From NCBI GenBank assembly GCA_963707275.1, contig CAVPPH010000014.1:29947-93946 (forward strand): a stretch of DNA of 64,000 nucleotides, given 5' to 3'. Within the stretch, counting starts at the first letter, position 1; every line of letters starts with the position of its first letter. The notes beneath the pieces were generated by a model. It was not told the origin of the DNA. It worked only from the letters and a program-made list of their open reading frames with translations, and did no database searches. The position numbers were made by a program, and so were the translations under genes. Below, piece after piece: positions 35,201-44,308 of the stretch. This DNA is from JACKBK01 sp963707275. GTDB lineage: Bacteria > Chloroflexota > Anaerolineae > JAAEKA01.

Positions 35201-35259
35201 TCAGCGGCGTCAGCGGAGCAGAAACCAGCACGACGGTGGCTCTGTTCGTTCAGAACTGA
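32233..35259 (+). CDS. Class A penicillin-binding protein (PBP1a-like) with Ig-like C-terminal extension
   Basis: A 1008-aa bifunctional peptidoglycan synthase. A Pro/Gln-rich cytoplasmic tail and one helix are followed by the GT51 transglycosylase (ATEDANFYSHPGVDP with catalytic Glu; STISQQLVKLVFL; RRYDKNTILELYLNQINYG). The transpeptidase has SxxK as S422-T-M-K425 in QPGSTMKPF, the SxN motif in NSYNIPAVKAL, and KTG in AVKTGTTND. After ~residue 700 come an Ig/Big-like repeat (VAIYQPYDGQIVEGLVRIVG), a Pro/Thr linker with TPTATPTETP units, and a second repeat (VAAITQPVEGDVVGGLVSIS). Outer-face envelope enzyme of cell-wall growth. A linker and paired domains of this kind are common in Chloroflexota PBPs. 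Confidence 0.95.
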   Translation: MSNQNQPPNSQPSGQPRRPLPPPPPGYGQPLAQSAPPTNTPPRASRSAQGGGCANGVLVGVFLFLVIALAGVAIFALGYAGIATVLPPASELITRANQGTNTRILDRNGELLQAPLAPNDPSAGLRRHIALADISPHLRAATIATEDANFYSHPGVDPAGLARAIFRAVQNSGPVVGTSTISQQLVKLVFLSPERTVTRKVKEAVLAAEITRRYDKNTILELYLNQINYGNLAYGAEAAARLYFDKPAAELTLAEAALLAGLPQAPATYDPLQNPEGAKNRQADVLRLMVEHGAISAAEADVAWAEPLTYHGQGLADLQLARAPHFVTYVRSQLEQLYGPELLYNGGLQVYTSLDSGLQEQAEQLVSQGVADLQGQNVSNGALVAIDPRTGEIEALVGSADFFDAEISGQVNVAISPRQPGSTMKPFTYLATFERPENWWTPATMIDDVRTEFDDGPGRPPYVPNNYDGKEHGRVSVRTALANSYNIPAVKALQSVGVDALLQVADRFGMTTLTQPGHPLYGLSLTLGGGEVTLLEMTSAYGALANGGVATQPTTILCVLDATGAVLERLEVADLPAACRDAPVSASSLIQQPQQQRAASAQHAYLLTDILKDNAARTPTFGANSWLVLDRPAAVKTGTTNDVRDIWTIGYTPQLVTGVWVGNADGSPMNPRLSGIAGAGPIWNRFMRAALAGQPAQDFPVPDGIQQVEICTATGAVADSSCPPEQRRMEIFAANQLPTGATLGVTPVATAANAVVAIYQPYDGQIVEGLVRIVGSATVADFDHYLVEYGESFAPGAWGVVAGPVYSPVENGDLALWDTTRLPVDGPHLLRVVAVNRAGQRIEFVPARVTVSRATPTPTATPTETPVVLPTATPTETFLPFPTSTATPFDVPTATPTMVIEPPTATPPLPDLVAAITQPVEGDVVGGLVSISGAAAGPDFASYTLQYSSPDGYRPVRPDQPVYFAPSLGELGTWNTAALPAGAYTLLLTVSGVSGAETSTTVALFVQN

Positions 35260-35280
35260 CGACAACGGGGCAAAGTCGGC

Positions 35281-35325
35281 AAGCAAAACGAACGCCGGGC
35301 AACATGCCCGGCGTTCGTTTTGCTT
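35281..35325. terminator. Bidirectional terminator with 20-bp perfect stem
   Basis: AAGCAAAACGAACGCCGGGC pairs with GCCCGGCGTTCGTTTTGCTT around a 5-base loop. A/T-rich ends give a T-run in both directions. It separates the convergent PBP and M23 peptidase genes. Confidence 0.9.
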
Positions 35326-35443
35326 GTGACCAAGGACCTTGGAAGGCGTCCTGTTGTAGTGACTACCGGGTTGAAGCGTTCAAACCGGTCTCGTCTCACG
35401 GTCGGACGACTTTCAAATTCTGGCCGTATAGCCTGAACCAGTC

Positions 35444-36631
35444 TTATGGCAGGTATTGCAGCGGGTTGTATGACCGTCCGCCCGTTGAGATCTCGAAGTG
35501 CAGGTGCGGGCCGGTGGAGCGGCCGGTGGAACCCACCGCGCCGATCTGCTGGCCGCGCGACACGTAGTCACCCTGTGAGACGTCGATGCGGCTGAGGTGC
35601 GCGTAGAGGGTCACGAACCCGTCGCCGTGGCGGATCACGATATAGTTGCCGTAGCCGACGCTGCTCCAGCCCGCCACCGCGACGATGCCTTCGTCGGCCG
35701 CTACCACGGTCGTGCCTCTGGGCGCGCCGATGTCCAGCGCCGGATGGTAGCCGGTGAAACCCTGCGTCAGGCGGCCATAGGCCGGCCAGACGAAGTTGCC
35801 CGCCGCGCCAGGGCGCGGACGGCGCTCTGGCCACAGCCGGCGGCTGTGGGGGCGTGCGGTCGCCGTCGGGCACGATCAGCACCTGGCCGGGGGTCAACGG
35901 CGCATCGGCGCTGGCAAGGGCGTTGGCCGGGTAGGCGACGATCCTGTCAACCTCGGCCTTGTATTTCTTAGCGATGCTGTCCAGCGTGTCCTTGTCGGTG
36001 ACAGTGTGCAGGACGCTGTCGATCGGTGGAATGCGCAGGTTCTGCCCGACCTCCATGAAGAAGGGCAGGCTGAGATCCTCCTGATTGGCCCAGATGATGG
36101 TGTTGGGGTTCAGGTGGAACTGCTCGGCGATGGCCAGCACCGTGTCCTCGATCTGCACGGTGTAGGTGATCACGCCCTCGCGCGGCCGGTCGGGTATCTG
36201 TGTGAATGGTACCGGCGCCCGCAGCAGCGCGCCGCTTTCCAACAGCGGACTACCGCCCACCGGTTCGCGGATAAAGAGAGGCGCAGCCGTCTCGACAGCG
36301 CTGACTTCCTGGGCCGGCGCGACAGCCAAATTGGGCGCCTCCCACGCAGGCAAGTCAATTTGACTGAGAACAAGCACCAGCACCGGCGATCACCAGCAGG
36401 GCAACGTGAGATGCGATGCGCACCGGTGTGACGTTGTCCTGGCGGAAACTCTGCCACAGGCGCGCGGCAAATTCGCCAACTGACGACAGCTTGTCCAGCA
36501 GCGTCCTGGCGGGCGGTATGTTCGAGTGTTGATCCTGCCCCGGTTGTAGCTCGTCTGGCGATGTGTCGGAGTCGATCCCGGCGTCGGTGATCGGATCCTC
36601 GCGCGTCGCCCATTTGCTCGGTGTCGGGCAT
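35444..36631 (-). CDS. LysM / M23 family peptidoglycan endopeptidase (frame interrupted)
   Basis: ATG 36631 lies 4 bases after the rho stop, so the gene is the second of the rho operon. Order: hydrophilic N terminus, one membrane helix (ASHVALLVIAGAG...), two LysM-like modules (TYTVQIEDTVLAIAEQFHLN and HTVTDKDTLDSIAKKYKAE), then an M23 LytM domain with metal motifs HPALDIGAP and GPHLHFE. It hydrolyses peptidoglycan cross-links outside the membrane. Three breaks (near 36590, 36380 and 35810) split the frame; domain order and motifs are otherwise complete at about 395 aa. Confidence 0.85.
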
Positions 36632-36634
36632 GGA

Positions 36635-37885
<1,251 letters not shown>

Positions 37886-38310
37886 TTTCTGATGCTCCTG
37901 GCAATATGAGCAGAGGACACAATCATGCCTCGCGTGCGACGTGCCGAAGTTCTGGACAGCCAGCGCGGCTTGCCCTGTCAACTTTGCGCGATCCGCTTCG
38001 GTAGTGGGCGGATGGATTCTATTTCGTTGCGCGAACGATCAAGAGAATGATGAAAAAGTGGGAAACGCTTCTCAGCGTCGATTGGACGTTTGGAAGTTCC
38101 CTCGTCAGGAAATAAGACTGGCTGCTTAAGACATTGAGTGTGATTGGCAATGCGGACAGTGGTCGTACAGCCCGATTTATTGACCGCTGAGGAAGGTACG
38201 GAGGAAACGCCTCTTGTTGGCAGGGATCGCCCAGGCACGGTAACCCCGAAGTCTCTGCCAGAATCGCTGAGACACTCAGCCTGCCAGTGATTACTGTCTG
38301 GCATTCGAGC
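37886..38310 (-). other. Long rho leader (about 425 bases)
   Basis: From the predicted transcription start at ~38310 to the rho GTG. It contains an open frame of 108 codons (ATG 38304, stop 37978) whose codons are AT-richer at third positions than neighbouring genes, so it is probably not a conserved protein gene. Rho genes in other bacteria have long autoregulated leaders. Confidence 0.45.
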
Positions 38311-38316
38311 AGCGGC

Positions 38317-38345
38317 ATTATAGCACCGGAATAAAGGAGCGTCAA
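38317..38345 (-). promoter_or_regulatory. rho promoter TTGACG-N17-TATAAT
   Basis: Minus strand: -35 TTGACG (38345-38340), consensus -10 TATAAT (38322-38317), spacer 17. It is divergent to the Nudix gene promoter 50 bases away. Confidence 0.65.
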
Positions 38346-38391
38346 ATCGAATTACAGCGGTGGAATTGCCCGCGAGCAGTCGGACATCTCA

Positions 38392-38421
38392 TTGTGACAG
38401 GGCGTGGCATCGTGCTACAAT
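38392..38421 (+). promoter_or_regulatory. Nudix gene promoter TTGTGA-N18-TACAAT
   Basis: -35 TTGTGA at 38392-38397, -10 TACAAT at 38416-38421; leader about 11 bases to ATG 38439. Confidence 0.5.
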
Positions 38422-38438
38422 GGGTGGCGGTAGCTGCA

Positions 38439-38921
38439 ATGCGCAATCAACTCCTGGCAACCCTGTATCGTTTCATGTATCCTGTCGCCCGTCTCTGGTG
38501 GATGGTGCGCGCGCCGGTGCGGATTGGGGTGCGCGGCGTCGTGCTGGATCCCGATGGCCGCGTGCTGCTGGTGCATCATTCGTACGGTTCAGAGGGCTGG
38601 GGATTTCCCGGCGGCGGCCCGGGGCGGCGCGAGCGCCTGGCCGACACCATTGTGCGCGAGGTGCGAGAAGAGACCGGCGTGCGCTGCCAGGTTGAGCAGC
38701 TTCTGGGCGTCTACGACAGCTTCCACGAAGGGAAAAGCGATCACGTCGCGCTTTTTGTTTGCCGCACCGCACAGGAATCGCAGCCGCGGCCTGCAAGCCC
38801 GGAGATCGTCGCCTGCGGTTTTTTCGCCCTTAACGACCTGCCGCCGCAGGCGTCACAGGGAACGCGGCGGCGGCTGGCCGAGCTACAGGTCGGCGACCCG
38901 GCCCATTGGGGCATGTGGTGA
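38439..38921 (+). CDS. Nudix hydrolase
   Basis: A 160-aa protein with the Nudix box GGGPGRRERLADTIVREVRE followed by ETGV; the REVREETG core that binds Mg is intact, while the usual GxE before it reads GRR-ER. It hydrolyses a nucleoside diphosphate linked to some group; the substrate is not predictable. The N terminus (MRNQLLATLYRFMYPVARLWW) is hydrophobic and aromatic, as in Nudix proteins near membranes. ATG 38439 is preferred over the upstream GTG (38394), since the promoter -10 overlaps the upstream frame. Confidence 0.88.
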   Translation: MRNQLLATLYRFMYPVARLWWMVRAPVRIGVRGVVLDPDGRVLLVHHSYGSEGWGFPGGGPGRRERLADTIVREVREETGVRCQVEQLLGVYDSFHEGKSDHVALFVCRTAQESQPRPASPEIVACGFFALNDLPPQASQGTRRRLAELQVGDPAHWGMW

Positions 38922-38935
38922 CGGCAGGCGCGCAG

Positions 38936-39136
38936 TCAATCGACGACGAAAGCAACCTTGACGGCCGCACGGTATTCGATGATCTCGTTGCCTTCGATCT
39001 TGGCCGTCCAGCCTACGATCTCCATGCTGGTGATGCCGTGCAGGCTCTTGGACGCGCCAGACAGCGCATTGCGCGCCGCATCTTCCCAACTTTCCTGAGA
39101 GTTGCCGACCAGATCAATGATCTTTTCCACTGCCAT
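38936..39136 (-). CDS. Dodecin family flavin-binding protein
   Basis: A 66-aa protein (MAVEKIIDLVGNSQESWEDA...) starting at ATG 39136 with AGGAGA upstream. It carries the dodecin hallmarks: SQESWEDAARNAL, Trp in EIVGWTAKIEGNEI and the C-terminal AAVKVAFVV strand. Dodecins form 12-mers that store riboflavin or FMN. Family length is normal. It converges with the Nudix gene, 14 bases apart. Confidence 0.93.
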   Translation of the reverse strand: MAVEKIIDLVGNSQESWEDAARNALSGASKSLHGITSMEIVGWTAKIEGNEIIEYRAAVKVAFVVD

Positions 39137-39327
39137 TTGCTTGTCTCCTGTAATGCACTTACACCGTTGGCCGCCGGACCCATTCAGCAGGACATCACGG
39201 CGTATCTCTTCCAGCACCTGTACATCTGCGGACAGGAATCATACCATAGCTTCAGGGGGCGGTCGAATCGCTGTGGCCGTTCCCTGCCTGCGCAGGCTCA
39301 ACCAGACGCGAGGAAGGCAGCCATAAC

Positions 39328-40470
39328 GTGCGTGTGGTGATGCTTTCCAAAGCGATTGTGGTCGGCGCCTACCAGCGCAAGCTGGAGGAACTGGCGCGCC
39401 TGCAGGGGCTGGAACTGATCGCCATCGCGCCGCCCTCCTGGCGGGACAGTCGCGGCGAGGTGCAGCTTGAGCGGGTATACACTGAAGGCTACCAACTGCT
39501 GGAACTACCGGTGGCGTTGAACGGTCACTTCCACGCGCACTTCTACCCCAGGCTGCCGCAGACCTTGCAGCGGCTACAGCCCGACCTGATCCACGTCGAT
39601 GAGGAGCCGTACAACCTGGCGTCGTGGCAGGCGTTTCGCTGGGCCGCCGCGCATCGCTGTCCCGCGCTCTTTTTCTCCTGGCAGAACCTGCTGCGGCAGT
39701 ACCCACCGCCTTTCAACTGGATCGAAAGCGCCAATTACAGCCGGGCCGCCTTTGCTATCGCCGGCAACGAGGAAGCGGGCCAGGTCCTGCGCGCCAAAGG
39801 TTACGTCGGGCCGATGACCGTGCTGCCTCAGTTCGGCGTCGATCCTGATCTGTATCAACCTGGCGTCGCGCCGCTGCTGGAGCGTCCGCCGGGCGCAGGA
39901 CTGGTGGTCGGCTACGCGGGCGGGCTGGTGGCTGAAAAGGGGGTCGATCTGCTGCTGCGGGCGATCTGGCAGTGTAACCAGCGGCTGGCCGTCGAAGGCG
40001 CAGCCGGCTGTCACGTGGTCATCGCTGGAACCGGCCCGGAGCAGGCGGCGCTGGAGGATCTGGCGCGCCGGCTGGAAATGCTGGACCGGGTGACTTTCCT
40101 GGGGAAGGTTTCGTCCACGTCGATGCCGGCGGTCTACGCCAGCATGGATGTCCTGTCGCTGCCCAGCCGCACTACCGCGACCTGGAAGGAGCAGTTTGGC
40201 CGTGTGCTGATCGAGGCCATGGCTTGTCAGGTGCCTGTGATCGGCTCCGACAGCGGCGAGATTCCCAACGTTATTGCGGATGCTGGTCTGGTATTTCCCG
40301 AAGATGACGCCGCGGCGCTGGCCGATCTGTTGATCGCCCTTGCACAGCAGCCAGCCCTGCGCGAACACCTGGCACGCCGTGGCTACGAACGAGCTACCGC
40401 CCACTTCACCCAGGCGCGCATCGCCCAGCAAACGTATGCGGTCTACCAGCAGATTCTGGAACAACGGTAG
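39328..40470 (+). CDS. Family 4 glycosyltransferase
   Basis: A 380-aa GT-B fold transferase from GTG 39328. N-terminal Rossmann half (MRVVMLSKAIVVGAYQRKLE), DLIHVDEEPYN, then the donor-binding half with VGYAGGLVAEKGVDLLLRA, VIAGTGPEQAALEDLA, and the EX7E-like QFGRVLIEAMACQVPVIGSD. It moves a sugar from a nucleotide donor to an envelope glycan or lipid. It stands apart from the polysaccharide cluster at 51-58 kb and has its own terminator. Confidence 0.9.
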   Translation: MRVVMLSKAIVVGAYQRKLEELARLQGLELIAIAPPSWRDSRGEVQLERVYTEGYQLLELPVALNGHFHAHFYPRLPQTLQRLQPDLIHVDEEPYNLASWQAFRWAAAHRCPALFFSWQNLLRQYPPPFNWIESANYSRAAFAIAGNEEAGQVLRAKGYVGPMTVLPQFGVDPDLYQPGVAPLLERPPGAGLVVGYAGGLVAEKGVDLLLRAIWQCNQRLAVEGAAGCHVVIAGTGPEQAALEDLARRLEMLDRVTFLGKVSSTSMPAVYASMDVLSLPSRTTATWKEQFGRVLIEAMACQVPVIGSDSGEIPNVIADAGLVFPEDDAAALADLLIALAQQPALREHLARRGYERATAHFTQARIAQQTYAVYQQILEQR

Positions 40471-40544
40471 GGGTAGTTGGAGGAGGGCAGCGCAGGAGTT
40501 GGCGGTGTTACATATTGCGTATCCAGATCTGGTGCTCAACAGCA

Positions 40545-40576
40545 ACTACCGCACTACCGTACTAACAAACTACCGC
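40545..40576 (+). repeat. Short tandem repeat of 8-base units (ACTACCGC)
   Basis: ACTACCGC, ACTACCGT, ACTAACAA, ACTACCGC in direct succession. An octanucleotide variant of the heptad repeats seen elsewhere in the window. Confidence 0.6.
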
Positions 40577-40593
40577 AGTAGGCCCGCAAACGC

Positions 40594-40629
40594 GAGAGCG
40601 CTCTGGGTTGCCCGGCCCAGAGCGCTCTC
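40594..40629. terminator. Bidirectional hairpin terminator
   Basis: GAGAGCGCTCTGGG pairs perfectly with CCCAGAGCGCTCTC (14 bp, 8-base loop), between the converging genes ending at 40470 and 40724. Confidence 0.8.
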
Positions 40630-40723
40630 TATCGGAAAAGGAGGAGAAGAAGAGACTGATCATCTCAATTCATATTCTAGCACCTCCTGCGTTTCGGTAC
40701 TCGACGCCAATCCTACGCTTTCC

Positions 40724-41725
40724 CTACGTTTCATCACCCGCTTCGTCAGGTTCGCCAGCATCCTGCGCAGCGGCCTCCGATTCCGGCTTCAACGCGGCGT
40801 TTTCGCTGGCTGCAGGTTCCTCTGAGTCCGTTGGTTCAGCTTCGGGTGAGGCTTCCTCGGCGGCGATTTCCACCGCTTCTTCTACCGTCTCAATGGCTTG
40901 CTCAGGCTCGCTGACGCTGGCTGTGGAAACGCCGGTTACAACAGGCTCAGCGGCGCTCCTTGTCGCCATGTGAAGCTGATGGCGTAAGTCAGCGATGATG
41001 CTTTTGCGTTCGCTCAACGCTTCCTGCAACTGCGTCATGCGTTGATTGCGGCTGGACACCTGCTGCAGTGCTTCCTCCAGCCGTTGACGCAAAACGTTGA
41101 TCTCGGCCTGCTGGCGGTTGATGGCGGCGCGCAATCCCTTGTCGGCGCCGGAACTGGAGCGCAGCGTCACCCGTTGCCGGTCCAGGATATCCTCGGCCTC
41201 GGCAAGCTGCCGGTCGCGCTCGGCCAGCTTGGTCTGTAGCGCGCCGATGCTGGCGTCTCGCCGCTCGATCTCACCGTGCAGCTTGTCCAGCTCTGCCTGC
41301 TGCTGGCGGGCGCGGCTGTTTAGCGTCAACGCGCTGGCCTCCAACTCTTGTAGTCGTACGCCGTCCTCGGTCACCCGCTCTTCCATGCGCGTCATGGCGC
41401 GCTCCAGATCGGAGCGCGCGCTTTCCAAGCCGGCGACCTGGGCTTCCAGCGCGGCCGTGGCTTGCTGCCGCTCGCGCAGTTGTCCCTCGGTCTTGCTTAG
41501 GCGGTCCTTAAGATCGGCGTTGTCGTGTTCACGGTATTGAAGCCGGCTTTCCAGCTTGTCGATTTCTTCGCGATCTTTGGCGCGCGGAGATTCTTCGTCA
41601 GCGATGCGGGCGTTCAGCGACTGTGCTTGCTGCTGGCTGCTCTTCAGAACCGTGAAGCGCATGACCAGCCACATCACGATCAATCCGGCAACAAAACCAA
41701 CGGCTGCCCAGACAACAGGGGTCAT
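40724..41725 (-). CDS. Membrane-anchored coiled-coil protein with acidic tail
   Basis: A 333-aa protein from ATG 41725 (AAGGAGG upstream). A single N-terminal helix (VVWAAVGFVAGLIVMWLVM) is followed by ~230 residues of heptad-rich coiled coil (for example KDREEIDKLESRLQYREHDN) and a C-terminal tail rich in Glu, Ala and Pro. The layout resembles the N-terminal half of RmuC-type or other structural membrane proteins, but no nuclease domain is present. Role unknown; a filament-like or division-related scaffold is possible. Confidence 0.75.
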   Translation of the reverse strand: MTPVVWAAVGFVAGLIVMWLVMRFTVLKSSQQQAQSLNARIADEESPRAKDREEIDKLESRLQYREHDNADLKDRLSKTEGQLRERQQATAALEAQVAGLESARSDLERAMTRMEERVTEDGVRLQELEASALTLNSRARQQQAELDKLHGEIERRDASIGALQTKLAERDRQLAEAEDILDRQRVTLRSSSGADKGLRAAINRQQAEINVLRQRLEEALQQVSSRNQRMTQLQEALSERKSIIADLRHQLHMATRSAAEPVVTGVSTASVSEPEQAIETVEEAVEIAAEEASPEAEPTDSEEPAASENAALKPESEAAAQDAGEPDEAGDET

Positions 41726-42010
41726 GGTATCCTCCTTGAATGGGTGGCGGCGGAGTCCAACGAACATTCGGGTTGCCAGCAAACCGCTGACAGCTACACT
41801 TTATCACCGTTTCGCCGACTTCGCAAGTGAATTTGGAATCTGTTCGTAGTACGCGCTTCAGCGCCTACTACGAACGCATCTGGCAACGCCGCCAGTCATG
41901 TTGTATAATCCTGCGACGCCGCCAGCGGCACGCGATTCGCTCTGCAATACGCATCGTTCCCGTGCCGTGTCGTCCGACCGATCACCAACCACTTCTCCCA
42001 AAGGCAGCTC

Positions 42011-42472
42011 ATGACACGCAAAGTAACCACTCTCGTATACGCAGTGCGCGACGGCAAGGTGTTGATGATGCACCGCCGCAAGCAGCCCAATCTGGGCCAG
42101 TGGACCGCGCCCGGCGGCAAGGTGGAGATCGACGAGTCGCCGGCTGAATGCGCCGTGCGCGAGCTGTACGAGGAGACCGGGCTGATCGCCACGGGCCGGC
42201 CCGAACTGCGCATCATCGTCACCGAGACCTCGCCGCTGCCCGACTGGCAGTGGCTGATGTTCATCTACTCTGTCGCCGAGTTCACCGGCGAGCTGTCAGC
42301 CTGTGAAGAGGGCGATTTGGCGTGGATCGACGCTGACCAGGTGCTGGCGCTGGACATTCCCCAGGCCGATGCGATCTTTTACCAGCACGTGGTCGGGAGT
42401 GGTTCGGCGCCGATCACGATGAAGTTCGAGTACGACGGCGATCTTCGGCTGATCGACTGGCGGGTCGAATGA
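42011..42472 (+). CDS. Nudix hydrolase, MutT/8-oxo-dGTPase-like
   Basis: A 153-aa protein with a canonical Nudix box starting GGKVEIDESPAECAVRELYE and ending ETGL. VLMMHRRKQPNLGQWTAPGG is typical of MutT-like enzymes that remove oxidised nucleotides. Its stop overlaps the next start as ATGA, so it is coupled to the GNAT gene. A TATAAT at 41904-41909 is a possible -10. Confidence 0.88.
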   Translation: MTRKVTTLVYAVRDGKVLMMHRRKQPNLGQWTAPGGKVEIDESPAECAVRELYEETGLIATGRPELRIIVTETSPLPDWQWLMFIYSVAEFTGELSACEEGDLAWIDADQVLALDIPQADAIFYQHVVGSGSAPITMKFEYDGDLRLIDWRVE

Positions 42473-42963
42473 CCGAAGCGGCCAACGAGGTTCTTATCCG
42501 CGCGGCCAGCGAAGCCGACGCGGTGGTCATCAGACAGACCATCAAAGCCGCCGGCCTGGATCGCACCGGCCTGGACTGGCGTCGTTTCAAGCTCGCAGAG
42601 ACCGGCGACGGCGAGCTGCTGGGCATGTGCCAGGTGCGCCGCTACTGGGACACCAGGGAACTGGGCAGCCTGTGGGTGCGCAAGGACCGTCGTGGCCAGG
42701 GGCTCGGCGGGAAGCTGATCCGTGCCTGCCTGACTGAGGAAAGCCCGCCGGTGCACCTGGAATGCGTGGAGGCTCGCCAGCCCTACTACGAGCAGCACGG
42801 GTTTCGCCGCGTTCCCGTCCTGCAGGCGCCGCGCGGGCTGCGCTTCAAATCGGCCATCGGCGGGACGTTGGCGCGTGTTTTCTATCGCCAGCGCATCATC
42901 GTCATGCGCTGGGACAGTTCACCAGCCGTACTGGCCGATCAGGGGGACGAACGCGACCGGTGA
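42469..42963 (+). CDS. GNAT-family N-acetyltransferase
   Basis: A 164-aa protein with the acetyl-CoA binding motif A: ELGSLWVRKDRRGQGLGGKL (RRGQGLG pyrophosphate loop), followed by ARQPYYEQHGFRRV (motif B). Substrate unknown. It is coupled to the upstream Nudix gene by a 4-base overlap. Its 3' end overlaps the convergent pcm gene by 45 bases, so the last ~15 residues (VLADQGDERDR) are antisense to pcm. Confidence 0.88.
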   Translation: MTEAANEVLIRAASEADAVVIRQTIKAAGLDRTGLDWRRFKLAETGDGELLGMCQVRRYWDTRELGSLWVRKDRRGQGLGGKLIRACLTEESPPVHLECVEARQPYYEQHGFRRVPVLQAPRGLRFKSAIGGTLARVFYRQRIIVMRWDSSPAVLADQGDERDR

Positions 42964-43593
42964 CAGCCGCTCCTCGTCGAAGGCGTCGCCCTTCCTGACC
43001 ACCCGCACCAGGTCCTGATAGCCGCGCGGGCCAACTGGCGTCACCATCCGCCCGCCGTCGGCCAACTGCTCCAGCAGCGGCGCAGGCAGTTGCGGCGCAG
43101 CACAGGTGACCAGAATCGCGTCGTAGGGCGCGTGCTCCGGCCAGCCCAGGCTGCCGTCGCCGACGTGGAAGTGTACGTTGTCGATCTTCAACTCGGCGAG
43201 GATTCTCTCGGCCCGCTGCGAGAGGTTGGCGATTCGTTCCACAGTGAAGACCTGCGCGGCCAGCTTGCCAAGCACCGCCGTCTGGTAGCCCGAACCGGTT
43301 CCCACCTCCAGCACGGTCTCGTCCCCTTGCAGCGCCAGCAGCTCAGTCATGTGGGCTACGACGAAAGGCTGCGAAATGGTCTGTTCTTCGCCGATGGGCA
43401 GCGCGCCGTCGTAGTAGGCCGACGAGCGCTCGCTGGCGGGAACGAACCGCTCGCGCGGCAGCGCGCCCATGACCTCCAGCACGCGCCGGTCGCGCACTCC
43501 CCAGTGTTGAAGCTGCGTCTGAACCATCCAGGCGCGCTGTTCCTCGAAAGACATTCCTCTGGGCGGCGAAGCGCGAAATTGCCGGTCGGACAT
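42919..43593 (-). CDS. pcm: Protein-L-isoaspartate O-methyltransferase
   Basis: A 224-aa SAM-dependent methyltransferase that starts repair of isoaspartyl damage. Motif I VLEVGTGSGYQTAVLG, the substrate-site segment EEQTISQPFVVAHMTELL and motif II region PYDAILVTCAAP are intact. ATG 43593 gives the normal length; the frame extends 21 codons further without homology. It lies 4 bases after the acylphosphatase stop and so forms a two-gene operon. Confidence 0.94.
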   Translation of the reverse strand: MSDRQFRASPPRGMSFEEQRAWMVQTQLQHWGVRDRRVLEVMGALPRERFVPASERSSAYYDGALPIGEEQTISQPFVVAHMTELLALQGDETVLEVGTGSGYQTAVLGKLAAQVFTVERIANLSQRAERILAELKIDNVHFHVGDGSLGWPEHAPYDAILVTCAAPQLPAPLLEQLADGGRMVTPVGPRGYQDLVRVVRKGDAFDEERLSPVAFVPLIGQYGW

Positions 43594-43597
43594 GAGA

Positions 43598-43876
43598 CTA
43601 ATAGCGGACTGAAAAACTGAGAAAGGCTCCGGTGTACGGTTCGAAGCGCACGTCAACCCCGGTGACCAGCGCGTTGGGCGGTCCCTGGCGGCACCAGGCT
43701 ATCAAGTCGCGGACCTTGGTTTCTTCCCCTTCGAACACCGCTTCAACCTGCCCGGTCGGCAGGTTGCGTACCCAGCCCGCCACGCCGACGGTGTTGGCGC
43801 GTCGCTGTGTGTGGCCGCGGAAAAACACTCCCTGCACGTGTCCACTCACCAGAACGTAGGCCCTGACGTCGTTCAT
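43598..43876 (-). CDS. acyP: Acylphosphatase
   Basis: A 92-aa protein with both family signatures: VSGHVQGVFFRGHTQRRA (catalytic Arg in FFRG) and GWVRNLPTGQVEAVFEG (catalytic Asn in VRN). It hydrolyses acyl phosphates such as carbamoyl or 1,3-bisphosphoglycerate. Starts at ATG 43876 with AGGAAAGG upstream. Confidence 0.95.
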   Translation of the reverse strand: MNDVRAYVLVSGHVQGVFFRGHTQRRANTVGVAGWVRNLPTGQVEAVFEGEETKVRDLIAWCRQGPPNALVTGVDVRFEPYTGAFLSFSVRY

Positions 43877-43954
43877 TGTCCTTTCCTCTGCGGCGACCGC
43901 CAAGCCGCTGCTTCAACCTGTGATGATTCTACGGGAAGGCTGACAGCCACCTTA

Positions 43955-43983
43955 CTTTTATCATCTTCTCACCGGCCTGTCAA
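43955..43983 (-). promoter_or_regulatory. Promoter TTGACA-N17-TAAAAG for acyP-pcm
   Basis: Minus strand: consensus -35 TTGACA (43983-43978), weak -10 TAAAAG (43960-43955). Leader about 72 bases. The rest of the 432-base gap to 44308 holds the dispersed repeat below and no supported gene. Confidence 0.45.
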
Positions 43984-44187
43984 GCAATTTGGCGAACTGG
44001 CCAGCGCACGCCGCAGCAATCATGACAGGATCGTCATCGATTTTCATCCGCTGTTCATTCTGATTTCATTATCCTGTGATACAATGTTCAATACGACGCC
44101 AGCCGCACAGCGGCTCACGCTTGATTTGTTTTGCGACAGTGCTGCCAAGTGTTGGCGCGACCGGTCGTTTCACCTGACCTGATCGAC

Positions 44188-44284
44188 TGTCAGTGGGAGG
44201 TGCGACTTACAACTGCGGAGGTGAAGGTCACCTCTGAGGTTGATTGTGGACGCAGTCAGGCAAAGGCAAAGGTGACTGTCACCA
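44188..44284. repeat. Intergenic repeat region ending AAGGTGACTGTCACC
   Basis: Contains GGTGAAGGTCACCTC and AAAGGTGACTGTCACC, related to the inverted repeat at 31163-31225. It ends 25 bases before the start codon of the propeller protein. Confidence 0.5.
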
Positions 44285-44308
44285 ATACCATTCATGGGAG
44301 GCACCCCA

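Noticed and set aside
37978..38304. 108-codon frame in the rho leader as a protein gene
   Set aside because: Codon use is AT-richer at third positions than the surrounding genes, no ribosome site and no recognisable domain; kept only as a leader feature.
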